IMG/VR virus record: IMGVR_UViG_3300020430_000008
Location: 1 to 64,000 of that record
Length of the DNA stretch: 64,000 bases
Reading direction: 5' to 3' (one strand)
From: a virus
Shown: in pieces, positions 30,962-39,700 of the stretch
How the letters are laid out: each line of letters starts with the position of its first letter
How positions within the stretch are numbered: the stretch's first letter is position 1
Position numbers and translations under genes: made by a program
The notes under the pieces: model-generated
What the model was told of the DNA's origin: nothing
The model's database searches: none
What the model saw: the letters and a program-made list of their open reading frames with translations, nothing else

Positions 30962-32939
30962 TCTTTTTAGACTCCAATCTTTGTAAACTCTCAATCAATG
31001 ACTTAGTTTCGGAATGGCTAGCGTGAACCTTCTTCTCTTCGGTATAATTAGGTTCAACATTCTCGTTTAGCCCATGTCCAAGTCTACTCAAGTCATTAAG
31101 TCCTTTGAAAAGATTCCTGTTCGATGTACTGGCAATCGACATTCCTGAATCGGCATGATGGCTGCGCTTACGAGCACCGCGCTTTCTACGGTCCCTCTTG
31201 ACAGGATAATATGCTTTGCCCTTTGAGCCGGGAGTTACATAGCCTCCATCTTCACGGCGACCGGGTGCTGCCAGAAGCGCTGTGTCTTCTTCCTCTCCAC
31301 CACCTTCATCGCCGCCGAGATCGCCACCAAGGTCATCACCACCCTCGTCGCCTCCGAGATCGCCACCAAGGTCACCGCCCAGATCGCCGCCTTCATCGCC
31401 ACCAAGGTCGCCGCCCAAGTCTCCGCCTAGGTCACCACCTAAGCCGCCGCCGCCACCTTGGTCAGCTTCTTCGGGAGGCTCTGCTGCTGCTTCAAGCATT
31501 GCCTGAATTCTCTTATCATAAAACATTTCACGCTGGTTACGCAGGAATTCTTCTGCCGACATGCCAAGCAGGTTCTCTGCAACCCAGCGGCGACTGAAAA
31601 ATCCTTCTGTTGCTGCCGATGCAGTGTCAAACTTGGTATTCCAGTGCTCAAGCTCTTGCAACTCTGCAATCTTAGAAGGATTGTTAAGCTGCAACTTGAA
31701 CGAGATGAGGTCATCGCCTCTAAAGCCAAGTGTAAAGAGATGAATGATGCCAATCTTCTCAAGTTCAGAGATAACTGAGCGCTGTAAGCGCTGAATGGTT
31801 CTTGCGAAGCGCACATCCTTCTGCGCTAGCGTGGTTTTGTCCTCTTCGCCGCCTTCACCGCGTGAAAGATAGGACATTGGAATCTTCAAAGCAGAAAATA
31901 GCTTGTCGCGAAGGTATTTAACGTCATCAATGTCGCCAGTGTACGTTCCACCGGGCAAAGACTCGACTCTGCTGCTCTCTCCACCACGTACAGGGATGAA
32001 ATAGTCCTCATCAATGCTCATTGGGTTGTATCGGAGGTCAACACGACCAGTTTTGGGGTCCACAACCTGATTTCTCTTCATCTGGGTCGTGACTTTCTGC
32101 ATAAACTGTTCTACATCGTGCGGTGGGATGTTACCAACGTCAATATAGAACACTCGACGCTCTGGTGAGCGCACAATACGGTATGCCATCATCGCATCTT
32201 CAAGCAAAGTAAGCTGACGCCAGATTCGGCGGGCTCCTTCAAGCACAGAAGTGCCGTATGGGGCAAATTTATCATTACCAAGGATGCGGAAGTGTGCAAT
32301 CTGCCAGTTCTCAAAGGTCAAACCGCCTGAGTTCCACTGATACTGCACATAATTGGGGTTTGTTTTGTCTTCGCCCTCTAATCTTTCAAGCTCTTCAAGC
32401 GGAATACCAACTGCATTCTTAATTCCATGGACTTCATCAATGTCCAAGTACAAAAAGTAGTCTCCAAACTTACACATCGTACGGCACCAGCCGAATAAGT
32501 TGGAGTCAATGTTCAAAATCTTGTGATATAAGTTGTCCAGTACGACTTTGATCTCATCGTTGGAGCAATCAATCTTTAAAAGTGGGCTGAGAATCGTAGA
32601 TGTTGTCATCTCGTCAGCATAAATGTCTAGCGCAGAGGCAATCTCTGGCATATATTCCATCTGGTCAAAGTCAAGATAGCGTTCTTGGCGGTTCTGGTTC
32701 GCCATAACCTGCGCGCTGAGATTGTCGTACGGATTGTACGACGTTCTCTTAAAGTTCAAGCCGCCTGCGGACGTAAAATTGAACTTGTCAAGTTGCGCAC
32801 GACGATATCGGCGCTGCATTTGCACGCGGCGATTGACAATCGGACCAGAAAGCAATCGAGTCAGCCGCTTGAATAACGGTGACTCTGGGTTTCTTGGATT
32901 TTTAAGATTTGGGTTTCCCCGCTTACTGTTATCAGCCAT
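30948..32939 (-). CDS. Portal protein, T4 gp20-like
   Basis: The 663-residue protein shows gp20 features: YRRAQLDKFNFTSAGGLNFK near the N-terminus, RYLDFDQMEYMPEIASALDIYADEMTT near residue 85, a central segment EDAMMAYRIVRSPERRVFYID and PPHDVEQFMQKV, then RDKLFSALKIPMSYLSRGEG near residue 330. The portal is the dodecameric ring at one capsid vertex through which DNA is packaged. T4 gp20 is 524 residues; the extra length here is mostly C-terminal. Residues 494-547 are a Gly-Gly-Asp-Leu/Glu repeat, followed by a basic, disordered-looking tail. The gene follows the terminase by three bases and overlaps the next gene by 14 bases. Confidence 0.9.
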   Translation of the reverse strand: MADNSKRGNPNLKNPRNPESPLFKRLTRLLSGPIVNRRVQMQRRYRRAQLDKFNFTSAGGLNFKRTSYNPYDNLSAQVMANQNRQERYLDFDQMEYMPEIASALDIYADEMTTSTILSPLLKIDCSNDEIKVVLDNLYHKILNIDSNLFGWCRTMCKFGDYFLYLDIDEVHGIKNAVGIPLEELERLEGEDKTNPNYVQYQWNSGGLTFENWQIAHFRILGNDKFAPYGTSVLEGARRIWRQLTLLEDAMMAYRIVRSPERRVFYIDVGNIPPHDVEQFMQKVTTQMKRNQVVDPKTGRVDLRYNPMSIDEDYFIPVRGGESSRVESLPGGTYTGDIDDVKYLRDKLFSALKIPMSYLSRGEGGEEDKTTLAQKDVRFARTIQRLQRSVISELEKIGIIHLFTLGFRGDDLISFKLQLNNPSKIAELQELEHWNTKFDTASAATEGFFSRRWVAENLLGMSAEEFLRNQREMFYDKRIQAMLEAAAEPPEEADQGGGGGLGGDLGGDLGGDLGGDEGGDLGGDLGGDLGGDEGGDDLGGDLGGDEGGGEEEDTALLAAPGRREDGGYVTPGSKGKAYYPVKRDRRKRGARKRSHHADSGMSIASTSNRNLFKGLNDLSRLGHGLNENVEPNYTEEKKVHASHSETKSLIESLQRLESKKNEAQ
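31300..31461 (-). repeat. GGDLGGD low-complexity repeat in the portal gene
   Basis: About 54 codons encode repeats of Gly-Gly-Asp-Leu/Glu, with the plus strand showing repeated gccaccaaggtcgccgcc-like units. The tract is strongly acidic and flexible and lies near the portal C-terminus. Simple repeats of this type can change length by slippage. Confidence 0.8.
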
Positions 32940-32942
32940 TTT

Positions 32943-34535
32943 TTATCCCTTGTACAGCCATGAATATTGGCGATATTCTTCTACTTGTTTATCAGCCTTT
33001 ATTTTATCAAATGTGCCGCCTTTTTTATAACCTATTTGACCTTCAATTGTCGTATTTAATTTAGTGTTAGTTCTAATCATCGACCCAAGACACGCCTTTT
33101 TGTATTCAATATTCCGTGCATTTGCTACAAATGCGGTATCTCGTACCCAACAAGCGATTGCGAGCGACATAACAAGGTCATCATTATAACCTCTCATAGC
33201 TTGCGGCTTGCCGTTGTTCCAAATGAAGGTCTGGATTTCTCGGTAGGTGCGGGTGGAATATATCGTAATTAGTTTGTTTCTGATAAACTCTTCCAATTTC
33301 GCAACAATCAAAGGGCGCGTTTTCATAGAAGTGGTAAAACCCGGCACCGAGTTAGACATTCCCTCAGCAATGTGCTGCTCAACATAATCATGCGTAGACT
33401 TGACTGAGTGGTAGATGTTGGGGTAACTTTTGTCAATAAGTTTTTCGAGCACAGAGAAGCCAACGTTATTATTCTCAACCACGATCATGCAGTTGCCGTA
33501 TTCTCTACCAGCACTGTCAAGGATTGTGGCATACATATCGATTGTGGGCTTGCCCTGATACTCTGCTACAACTTCTAAAGTTTCCAGCTTGACAATGTGG
33601 AACACAGAATAGTCTGCCCCATCGCCACGGGCAACGTCAGCTACAAGCACATAGGACGCGCCAGACTGGTGTTCTTCCCAGATCCAGTAGTTGCGGTCGA
33701 AGCCTGTGCGATACTTGGGCTCCATCACTGTGCCGCTGATCCAGCCGATATCATCAGGGTGGATGACAGTATCACCAGAAGTATTAAAGTTGCACTCGAA
33801 CTCTTGAGCAATCTCGCGGCGAGACATGTTGCGAGTTTCTTTATCGAACCATTCCTGATCACGGTCAGGGTGGAGATCCCACATCAGCTTAATGGGGTTA
33901 AAATCATTCTCGCCCGACTCTGCATTTGTGTAGATTGTGTGGAACCAGTTACCAACACCGTTTGGTGTAGAGAGCGCGATGCATCGACCACCGGTAGATA
34001 TTGTAGGATACAGACCCATCCACAGTTCTTCAAGCCCCTCAACGTGAGCAGCCTCGTCCAGCACCAAAAGAGACAGCGCCTCAGAACGACCGGCATCGCC
34101 AGAAGTCGAAGACGCTTTAATCTGCGAGCCGTTGGTAAGCTCAAACGATGTGCGGTTGTCAACGTGAATAGAAGAAATCTGAATGAACTCAGGCAACCCG
34201 CGCATCATTGCCTTCACTTTCTTGACCAAGTTAGCGGCAGTACCGAACTTGGTAGCCATAACAAGCACATTCTTGTCACGGTGAAACAACATCATCCAAA
34301 CGATGTAAGCCGCCACAATGGTTGAGATACCCATCTGGCGAGCTTTAAGGATCACATTGAATCGATGATCGTTGAACGACGACAGCAGGTCTTGCTGGAA
34401 GTCGTATGTAGCGAACGGGATCAAGCCGTGGATCGGGTGAGAGATCCTGCAGTAGTTGTTAATAAAATATACGGGATCTTTACCGGCTTTTAGAATTTCC
34501 TTAATCTGTTCTTCTTTAGAAAGTTGAAATGCCAT
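32943..34535 (-). CDS. Terminase large subunit, T4 gp17-like
   Basis: The 530-residue protein has both terminase domains. The ATPase domain has an adenine-type motif YDFQQDL near residue 44, Walker A KARQMGIST at 64-72, Walker B SLLVLDEAAH with D160-E161, and the coupling motif ALSTPNG at 187-193. The nuclease domain has VLVADVARGDGADYS with D300, IVVENNN with E354, and a late acidic pair in NDDLVMSLAIACW near residue 460. It translocates DNA into the prohead and cuts concatemers. T4 gp17 is 610 residues. The gene is just upstream of the portal gene as in many T4-like phages. No gp16-like small subunit is recognisable with certainty in the window. Confidence 0.95.
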   Translation of the reverse strand: MAFQLSKEEQIKEILKAGKDPVYFINNYCRISHPIHGLIPFATYDFQQDLLSSFNDHRFNVILKARQMGISTIVAAYIVWMMLFHRDKNVLVMATKFGTAANLVKKVKAMMRGLPEFIQISSIHVDNRTSFELTNGSQIKASSTSGDAGRSEALSLLVLDEAAHVEGLEELWMGLYPTISTGGRCIALSTPNGVGNWFHTIYTNAESGENDFNPIKLMWDLHPDRDQEWFDKETRNMSRREIAQEFECNFNTSGDTVIHPDDIGWISGTVMEPKYRTGFDRNYWIWEEHQSGASYVLVADVARGDGADYSVFHIVKLETLEVVAEYQGKPTIDMYATILDSAGREYGNCMIVVENNNVGFSVLEKLIDKSYPNIYHSVKSTHDYVEQHIAEGMSNSVPGFTTSMKTRPLIVAKLEEFIRNKLITIYSTRTYREIQTFIWNNGKPQAMRGYNDDLVMSLAIACWVRDTAFVANARNIEYKKACLGSMIRTNTKLNTTIEGQIGYKKGGTFDKIKADKQVEEYRQYSWLYKG

Positions 34536-34541
34536 GCCATC

Positions 34542-35099
34542 CTAGTCGTTCTTTCTCTTGACATTAGATGGCTTCTTTGCGCCGGGGTACTTGTCCTTGC
34601 CGATAGCCAGCCAGCTTTTGATAGCTGAGTCCACATCGCGTGGCTGTTCGTTGGTGGCGCTGAGGACATCGCCGATGCCGCCAATCTTAAAAAATTGACA
34701 CGCCTTGACTGATGTGCGAACGCGGGAGATGTATTCAACCATGATATCACAATCGCCATCCTTGGTCAGTGTAAGCCCGTTGCCAGTCACCTTCTTATAT
34801 TCACTGCGAAGATACTTGGCTACGTTGTTAACGCGCTGCTCAATCTCGCTTTCGAATCCGTTTTCGTGTACATGCTTAAGCTTGCAATCATACTGATAGG
34901 TGATGCAAAGCTTGTCGCCATGGAAGCGAACCTTGAATCCGTCCATAACTCTAGAGTCGGTGATGATGTCGCCCTCTTCTCTGAAAAGACCGACCTTGCG
35001 CTCTTCACCGTCGAGCGAATACTTCTTGTCGTGAGCACCGTCATAGCTGTTTGCTACAGCTTGCGAGATGCCTCTGATTACTTCAAGTGTCGTTGCCAT
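34542..35099 (-). CDS. Conserved protein upstream of terminase, unknown
   Basis: The start at 35099 (MATTLEVIRGISQAVANSYD) is preferred because AGGAG lies upstream and the longer frame to 35195 runs through the preceding gene. The 185-residue product has GAHDKKYSLDGEERKVGLFR near residue 22 and VMDGFKVRFHGDKLCITYQY near residue 50, then a basic helix AKYLRSEYKKVTGNGLTLTK. I recognise this sequence as one that recurs beside terminase genes in marine phages but I know no function. Position makes a small terminase or packaging accessory role worth considering; it lacks the clear central coiled coil of T4 gp16. It overlaps the zinc-ribbon gene by 17 bases. Confidence 0.7.
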   Translation of the reverse strand: MATTLEVIRGISQAVANSYDGAHDKKYSLDGEERKVGLFREEGDIITDSRVMDGFKVRFHGDKLCITYQYDCKLKHVHENGFESEIEQRVNNVAKYLRSEYKKVTGNGLTLTKDGDCDIMVEYISRVRTSVKACQFFKIGGIGDVLSATNEQPRDVDSAIKSWLAIGKDKYPGAKKPSNVKRKND

Positions 35100-35496
35100 T
35101 TGTTTGTTTATCTCCTGATTTTGGTCGCCAGCCTTTTGCCCATCTTTCTTCTCTATCTTCAACATGTTGAATGTAGCAGTTAAAACAACAATCAAACTTG
35201 TTCATATACACATCGTCTTTCGACTCAAATGAATACTTAGTGCAAACAGGACAGGACCGGTTTGTTTCTCTATTAAGTAGTTTCTGGGAAACTAAAACGC
35301 CATTGACTTCTATCTTCTCGATTTTACGTTCTAGCTCACGAATTCTACTGTTTGCAATCTTGAGTTGTTCTAAAAAATCTGCCTCCTTTTCGGGTGTCCA
35401 ATTCGCACGCGGATTTTGAACTGCCTCAGATCCGTATTTTTCAGAGATTGCCTTCTCAATTCTAGCGACATAATTAGGGTCTTTCTTTTTAGCCAT
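35083..35496 (-). CDS. Zinc-ribbon and coiled-coil protein, unknown
   Basis: From the ATG at 35496 the product has 137 residues, beginning MAKKKDPNYVARIEKAISEK. A probable coiled coil at about residues 35-70 contains LEQLKIANSRIRELERKIEK. A metal-binding region follows: SCPVCTKYSF near residue 81 and FDCCFNCYIQHVEDREERW near residue 100, giving two Cys-x2-Cys pairs. I associate this arrangement with a conserved hypothetical protein of marine phages. The start is two bases after the preceding stop. A DNA-binding role in packaging or late transcription is possible given the terminase neighbour, but is not shown. Confidence 0.65.
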   Translation of the reverse strand: MAKKKDPNYVARIEKAISEKYGSEAVQNPRANWTPEKEADFLEQLKIANSRIRELERKIEKIEVNGVLVSQKLLNRETNRSCPVCTKYSFESKDDVYMNKFDCCFNCYIQHVEDREERWAKGWRPKSGDKQTNGNDT

Positions 35497-35497
35497 G

Positions 35498-35956
35498 TTA
35501 CTTTCCCGACGCGGACAAAGCCGCGTATACAATTCCTAATGTTATAACTGCGCCGGCTGCAGCGCCACCAGCAATCCACCACTCTCTATTAGATGGCGAC
35601 TGTCGGTTGATAGCCTCTTGTAGTGCTGTGATTTCCATATTCTTTTGCTCCAGCACTAGAGCATACTCGTCTTGCAAAGCAAGATACTTTGTATCAGCAG
35701 CAGCGAGCCTGTAATGAAACTCCGTCGCCTGCTTGTCAAGCTGGTATTCCAACTCTAAATCAAACTGTAGTGTCAGGTTTTCGGGCATAGCCAACAACTC
35801 GGCGGTTGCTCGCGGATTGAATAAAGTGCCACGGAACGGAGCCGGTTGATTGTAATCGAGAAAAGTAAATTGTGGCATTTCTGCATCAGCAGGTTCATCG
35901 GCAAAAGCTGGGGACGCTGTTAAGAACGCAAAGGTTAATAATATCTTACTCCACAT
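35498..35956 (-). CDS. Exported, membrane-anchored coiled-coil protein in probable lysis cassette
   Basis: The start at 35956 gives MWSKILLTFAFLTASPAFAD, a textbook signal peptide with an AFA cleavage site, within an 11-base overlap of the preceding gene; the longer frame to 36034 lies in that gene. The 152-residue protein then has a periplasmic part with a coiled coil (about residues 65-120) and a C-terminal membrane segment WWIAGGAAAGAVITLGIVYA. Signal, coiled coil and C-terminal anchor resemble a single-protein spanin, but the lipobox Cys of that class is absent. It may work with the Rz-like protein encoded just upstream. A virion or host-envelope function unrelated to lysis cannot be ruled out. 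Confidence 0.6.
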   Translation of the reverse strand: MWSKILLTFAFLTASPAFADEPADAEMPQFTFLDYNQPAPFRGTLFNPRATAELLAMPENLTLQFDLELEYQLDKQATEFHYRLAAADTKYLALQDEYALVLEQKNMEITALQEAINRQSPSNREWWIAGGAAAGAVITLGIVYAALSASGK

Positions 35957-36365
35957 ACTCGAAACCAAATTCCTTCTTGATTTGTTCTGCCACGCCTTCT
36001 GGGTGATCTGCCCATTCGCGCTCAATCTCTTCAATGCGCTCTTCTGTACGCTGTTCTAATCTCTCGCGGGCGCGGTCACGCTCTTCCTCAATAACCTCAA
36101 GGTCTTCAAGTAGCGCATCCATAAGCACTTCCATCTCTCTCATTTGCACTTTATGAATCTCTTTCAGTCCCTCAAGCTGCGCTTCGGACGACTGGATTCT
36201 TGCTTCATAGGCTGTTTCCATAGCGCGGTAATCTGCGCGCATCTTTAAAAACAGCGCGGCAGAAAGCGCAAGAATCAACAACACCTTCCAGTGTTTGATG
36301 ACAAAGGGCAGTGCCTTGTCCCAAGCGGTAGAAAGCACTGCCCATATAGCTCTAAGCTTAATCAT
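35946..36365 (-). CDS. Rz-like inner membrane spanin candidate
   Basis: The 139-residue protein has one N-terminal membrane segment (about residues 25-42, WKVLLILALSAALFLK) and then a long periplasmic coiled coil to about residue 120, very rich in Glu and Arg. This is the architecture of Rz-type i-spanins, which help disrupt the outer membrane in the last step of lysis. The start codon overlaps the stop of the preceding small gene as ATGA, and the stop overlaps the start of the signal-peptide gene. No lipoprotein Rz1 partner is visible inside or after the gene, so the call rests on topology and cassette context. Confidence 0.5.
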   Translation of the reverse strand: MIKLRAIWAVLSTAWDKALPFVIKHWKVLLILALSAALFLKMRADYRAMETAYEARIQSSEAQLEGLKEIHKVQMREMEVLMDALLEDLEVIEEERDRARERLEQRTEERIEEIEREWADHPEGVAEQIKKEFGFEYVE

Positions 36366-36568
36366 TCAAGACCCTTCAACTTTGCGATGCCATCAATGAC
36401 TGTTTGACCGCCAATGTAGATTCCTGAAATAATCACCCAGTCCGATGACTCAAGCCCTGCCCAAACCATCAGCCCGGTCGCGGTAAGCCAAACCATGAAC
36501 TTGCGAGAAATCATCTTCTCAACAAGTCGGTCAATCTTAGCGCCCGTATATTTTACTGCTGTCATCAT
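36362..36568 (-). CDS. Small two-helix membrane protein, holin candidate
   Basis: The 68-residue product has a basic N-terminus and two hydrophobic segments, KFMVWLTATGLMVWAGLE (about residues 23-40) and WVIISGIYIGGQTVIDGI (about 44-61). Small size, two membrane segments, and placement next to an Rz-like gene fit a holin, the protein that times lysis by opening the inner membrane. Ribosome site TAGGAG lies six bases before the ATG and overlaps the stop of the 57-residue gene. Similar small phage proteins are sometimes annotated only as membrane proteins, and no functional motif proves holin activity. Confidence 0.5.
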   Translation of the reverse strand: MMTAVKYTGAKIDRLVEKMISRKFMVWLTATGLMVWAGLESSDWVIISGIYIGGQTVIDGIAKLKGLE

Positions 36569-36577
36569 AAATGTCTC

Positions 36578-36751
36578 CTATAACAGCCAGCCGCCAGCAA
36601 GAACTGCTAACGCCAGCAAGCCCCACCAACTAAGACGGTGGTGACCATCTACTACTTCGTCCCAAAGCGCACTGAGGACATCTCCTGCCAATCTCAACGC
36701 ACCCGGCACTAATGCCCAGACTCTGCCTGCTTGTCTCTTAAGCCAATCCAT
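36578..36751 (-). CDS. 57-residue single-span membrane protein
   Basis: The frame encodes MDWLKRQAGRVWALVPGALR, an amphipathic region, and ends with the hydrophobic helix LSWWGLLALAVLAGGWLL directly before TAG. The ribosome site GGAGGTTTG is ideal, and the stop region TAGGAG supplies the site for the next gene. It is the first of four membrane or exported protein genes. It could be a holin partner, antiholin or regulator of lysis; the sequence shows only topology. It follows the Mre11-Rad50 gene by 11 bases. Confidence 0.65.
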   Translation of the reverse strand: MDWLKRQAGRVWALVPGALRLAGDVLSALWDEVVDGHHRLSWWGLLALAVLAGGWLL

Positions 36752-36762
36752 AATCAAACCTC

Positions 36763-39700
36763 CTATTGATTAACGTGCGCATAGCCTCCCGTCTTATCAA
36801 TAGTAATCTGGGTATCTACGCAATCCTTCAAGCTGTCCAAGTGAGAAATCAAAAGAACTGTCTTGAAGTATGTCTTAATTAGTTCCAAGATACGAATAAA
36901 GCCTTCCATGTTCTCTTCATCGAGCGCAGTACCCGGTTCATCGAGGATAAAAAGATCGCCCTTTGGCAGTGACGACACGCTGAGCAAGGACAATCGGATT
37001 GCCATAGCTGCTAATGTTTTCTCTGCTCCCGAGCCCATTTCCAAAGGTCGGGCTTCGTGTCGAGGATGCTTAATGAAGACATTCATCTTCTTGCCATCAT
37101 CCTCAAAGAAGATCTCAAAATCTACGATGTTAGCCAAGACCTTGGCGATCTCTTCGTTGATCACTGGCAGCTTCTTTTTGATAATGTCGTACGCAATACC
37201 ATTGGAATGCATGCACCTCATGAACAAATCATACGCAGCATATCGCTTTTGCAGATCAGCCAACTCTTGTTGTGCTATCTCGTTAGACTCTACCTTGCTT
37301 TCGACCGAACCGTGTTCCTTATGTAGTTCAAGTAACTCTTCGTTAAGAGCGGAAAGTTTAATATTTGAATCATTGAGTCTCTTTTCGACACGGCTACGAT
37401 CTTTCAACAGCGCCTCTAAGTTCTCAATAGCATCGCGGTTGTCTTCGTACAATCGCTCATTTTCCTCAAGGTCGCCGATCTCCTTCTCAATGCGAATGAT
37501 TGCGGTCTTATTCTTCTGCACCTGCAGTCTGCAATCGGATATCTCGCCCGACAACTCAGCAGATTTGCGCATAAGCTCTTCATACCGCGTCAGATAGCGA
37601 GTCACCCTATCTGGCTCCAGATCGTCGATTTGAGTTTGAAGTGCTGCCATGTCTTCCATAATTGATGCGATTTTTTTCTGCGTCTTGGGCAAGGAAGCCT
37701 TGGCAACGTGAGCGTCTTTTACAAACTTATTCTCGCAACAGAACTTGCAGTCTGGATCGTACTCATGATCCTCAAGCATTCGTATCTTCTTTTCTTGCCG
37801 CGTAGCTTCTGACTGCTCAGTGTCCAGCTTCTTTTGAGAGTCTGCCGTGGATGCCACAAGTCGCTCGATCTGCTTCTGCCTCTCGCGATATGTGTCAATG
37901 TCAAACTCTTTAATGAAGCTGTCCATTCGGATACGAACAGATTCTTTCTGCGCGCAGTCCTTTGACAAGTTTACGTTCTCTGCGCGCAAAGCGCTGGCGC
38001 GCACTCGCTTGTCCGATAGTTTCTTTTTGATGCCGACAATATCGACGATGCCTGACGGCACGCTTTCGATCTTGTTAACAATGTCGTCAAGAGTGTCTTT
38101 GTAATCGTCGCGCTGAGTGCGCTCTGCTACAAGCGCCTGTTGGCACACTCCTAAGCTTTCCAGCACAGTTGCCTCAGCAGACCGCAACTCTTCCATCTCT
38201 GCTTCGTAGTCGCGCTCTTCAAGCCTTTTCAGTGCCCCCTTCATGTCGGCACTGTCTTCCTTTGCGAGCTTGAACTTTTTCTCAAAAACTTCTAGGTCGA
38301 GAAATTTTGCGAAGATTTCTTTGCGTCGAGTCGTGCCCTCGTTAATGAATTGAAGTGCGCCGTGCTGGGACGACATTGACGACAGTAAGAAGTCATCGAG
38401 CGTACCCACTACCTTGCGAATGTTCTTGTCGGTCTCATTACGAGTAAGACCATTTTGGCTAGTAGTGTCTCCCGTCACCAAGCACTCTGAGTTGAACTCA
38501 AGATTTGTCTTGGCTTCGATTGTCTCTTCGCCTTTTAGACGCTTTACATACTTCTCGCACTGGCGGTTGACTGTGTACAGCTTCTCTCCGATCAGGAACT
38601 CAACAGTTGCATCACAGCCGTTCTTGTGCTGATTAATCACGTTCAGGTTCTTGCGTTCGTTTTTCGACGTAGAGTTGAACATGGTGAACAACAGACCATC
38701 GATAATGCTGCTCTTGCCACTGTAGTTTTTGCCGAAGATACCGACAATACCATTGAGCTTTTCAAAGTCAATCGAGTTGCTTTCGCCGTAGTTGAACAGG
38801 TTATCCCACTTGAACGACTGTAGCTTCCAATTAACGTTCCGCGTGATCTCTTCTTCCTTTTCTACAATACGATTATAGTGTCCGTTGATCGAATGAACCT
38901 CGCTCATCAAATCGTCGTCAACCTCGTATTCCTTTAGATACTCTTCAATCAACTCTTCCTGCACAACAGGATCACGCAAGTCTTCCTTGACCAAGTTGTA
39001 CGTCAAAGCATCGACGTTTCCACGCTCGCCAGCCGCACGATTAAGGAAAGTAATTGACTCAGGTTTAAAGCGATGCTTGGCAACGTCAAGAGCCTTCTTC
39101 ATGCGGTTTAGAGGAAGATTATTATTTGACACCAACCGCAGGCGAGCGCCCTTTGTGATCTCAATATTCTTTGGCATACGTCCCTTTGGCGTCAACTCAA
39201 TAGTGACGAAAGGCTTAGGATTCTTGAACGCAACGTGCTTTACGTCCCACGTATCGCGGTCCTTAATATCCCATATCAGCAGCCCCTTGTCGTTTGTTTC
39301 ACCATGGTTCTGCTGGATAGTGGAGCCGGGGTAGCGAATGCGACCTTCATCATCGAGCACCTGATTCGTCTTGTGGATATCTCCCAAGAACGCAAAGTCG
39401 AACTTGTCGAAGATTTTGATATCGTGTTCGCCATGCTCCATGACCCAGCCAGCATCAGTCTTGACGCCAGAAATAGAACCATGATACAGAGCGATGTTAA
39501 TCTTGTCTGAGTCGGTCGGATCTGTCCAGTTATCCTCGTCGAACACAGATAACACGTTTAGCGTATAATCGGCGTTTAAAGGCGTTTCTCCGGCGTTCTT
39601 AAGCAGATGCAAGTCCTGCAAGTCAAGAGCCTCTACAATGGGCGTAATGGCGTCCTGACGGCTGCTGTTACGCAGGTTACCATCGTGGTTACCCAAGATA

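Noticed and set aside
31282-31506. Ser/Pro-rich plus-strand frame opposite the portal repeat.
   Set aside because: It is the mirror of the Gly-Gly-Asp repeat codons and has no start signal.
34542-35496. Firm assignment of a small terminase (gp16) to one of the two genes before terminase.
   Set aside because: Neither shows a convincing gp16 pattern; location alone is not enough.
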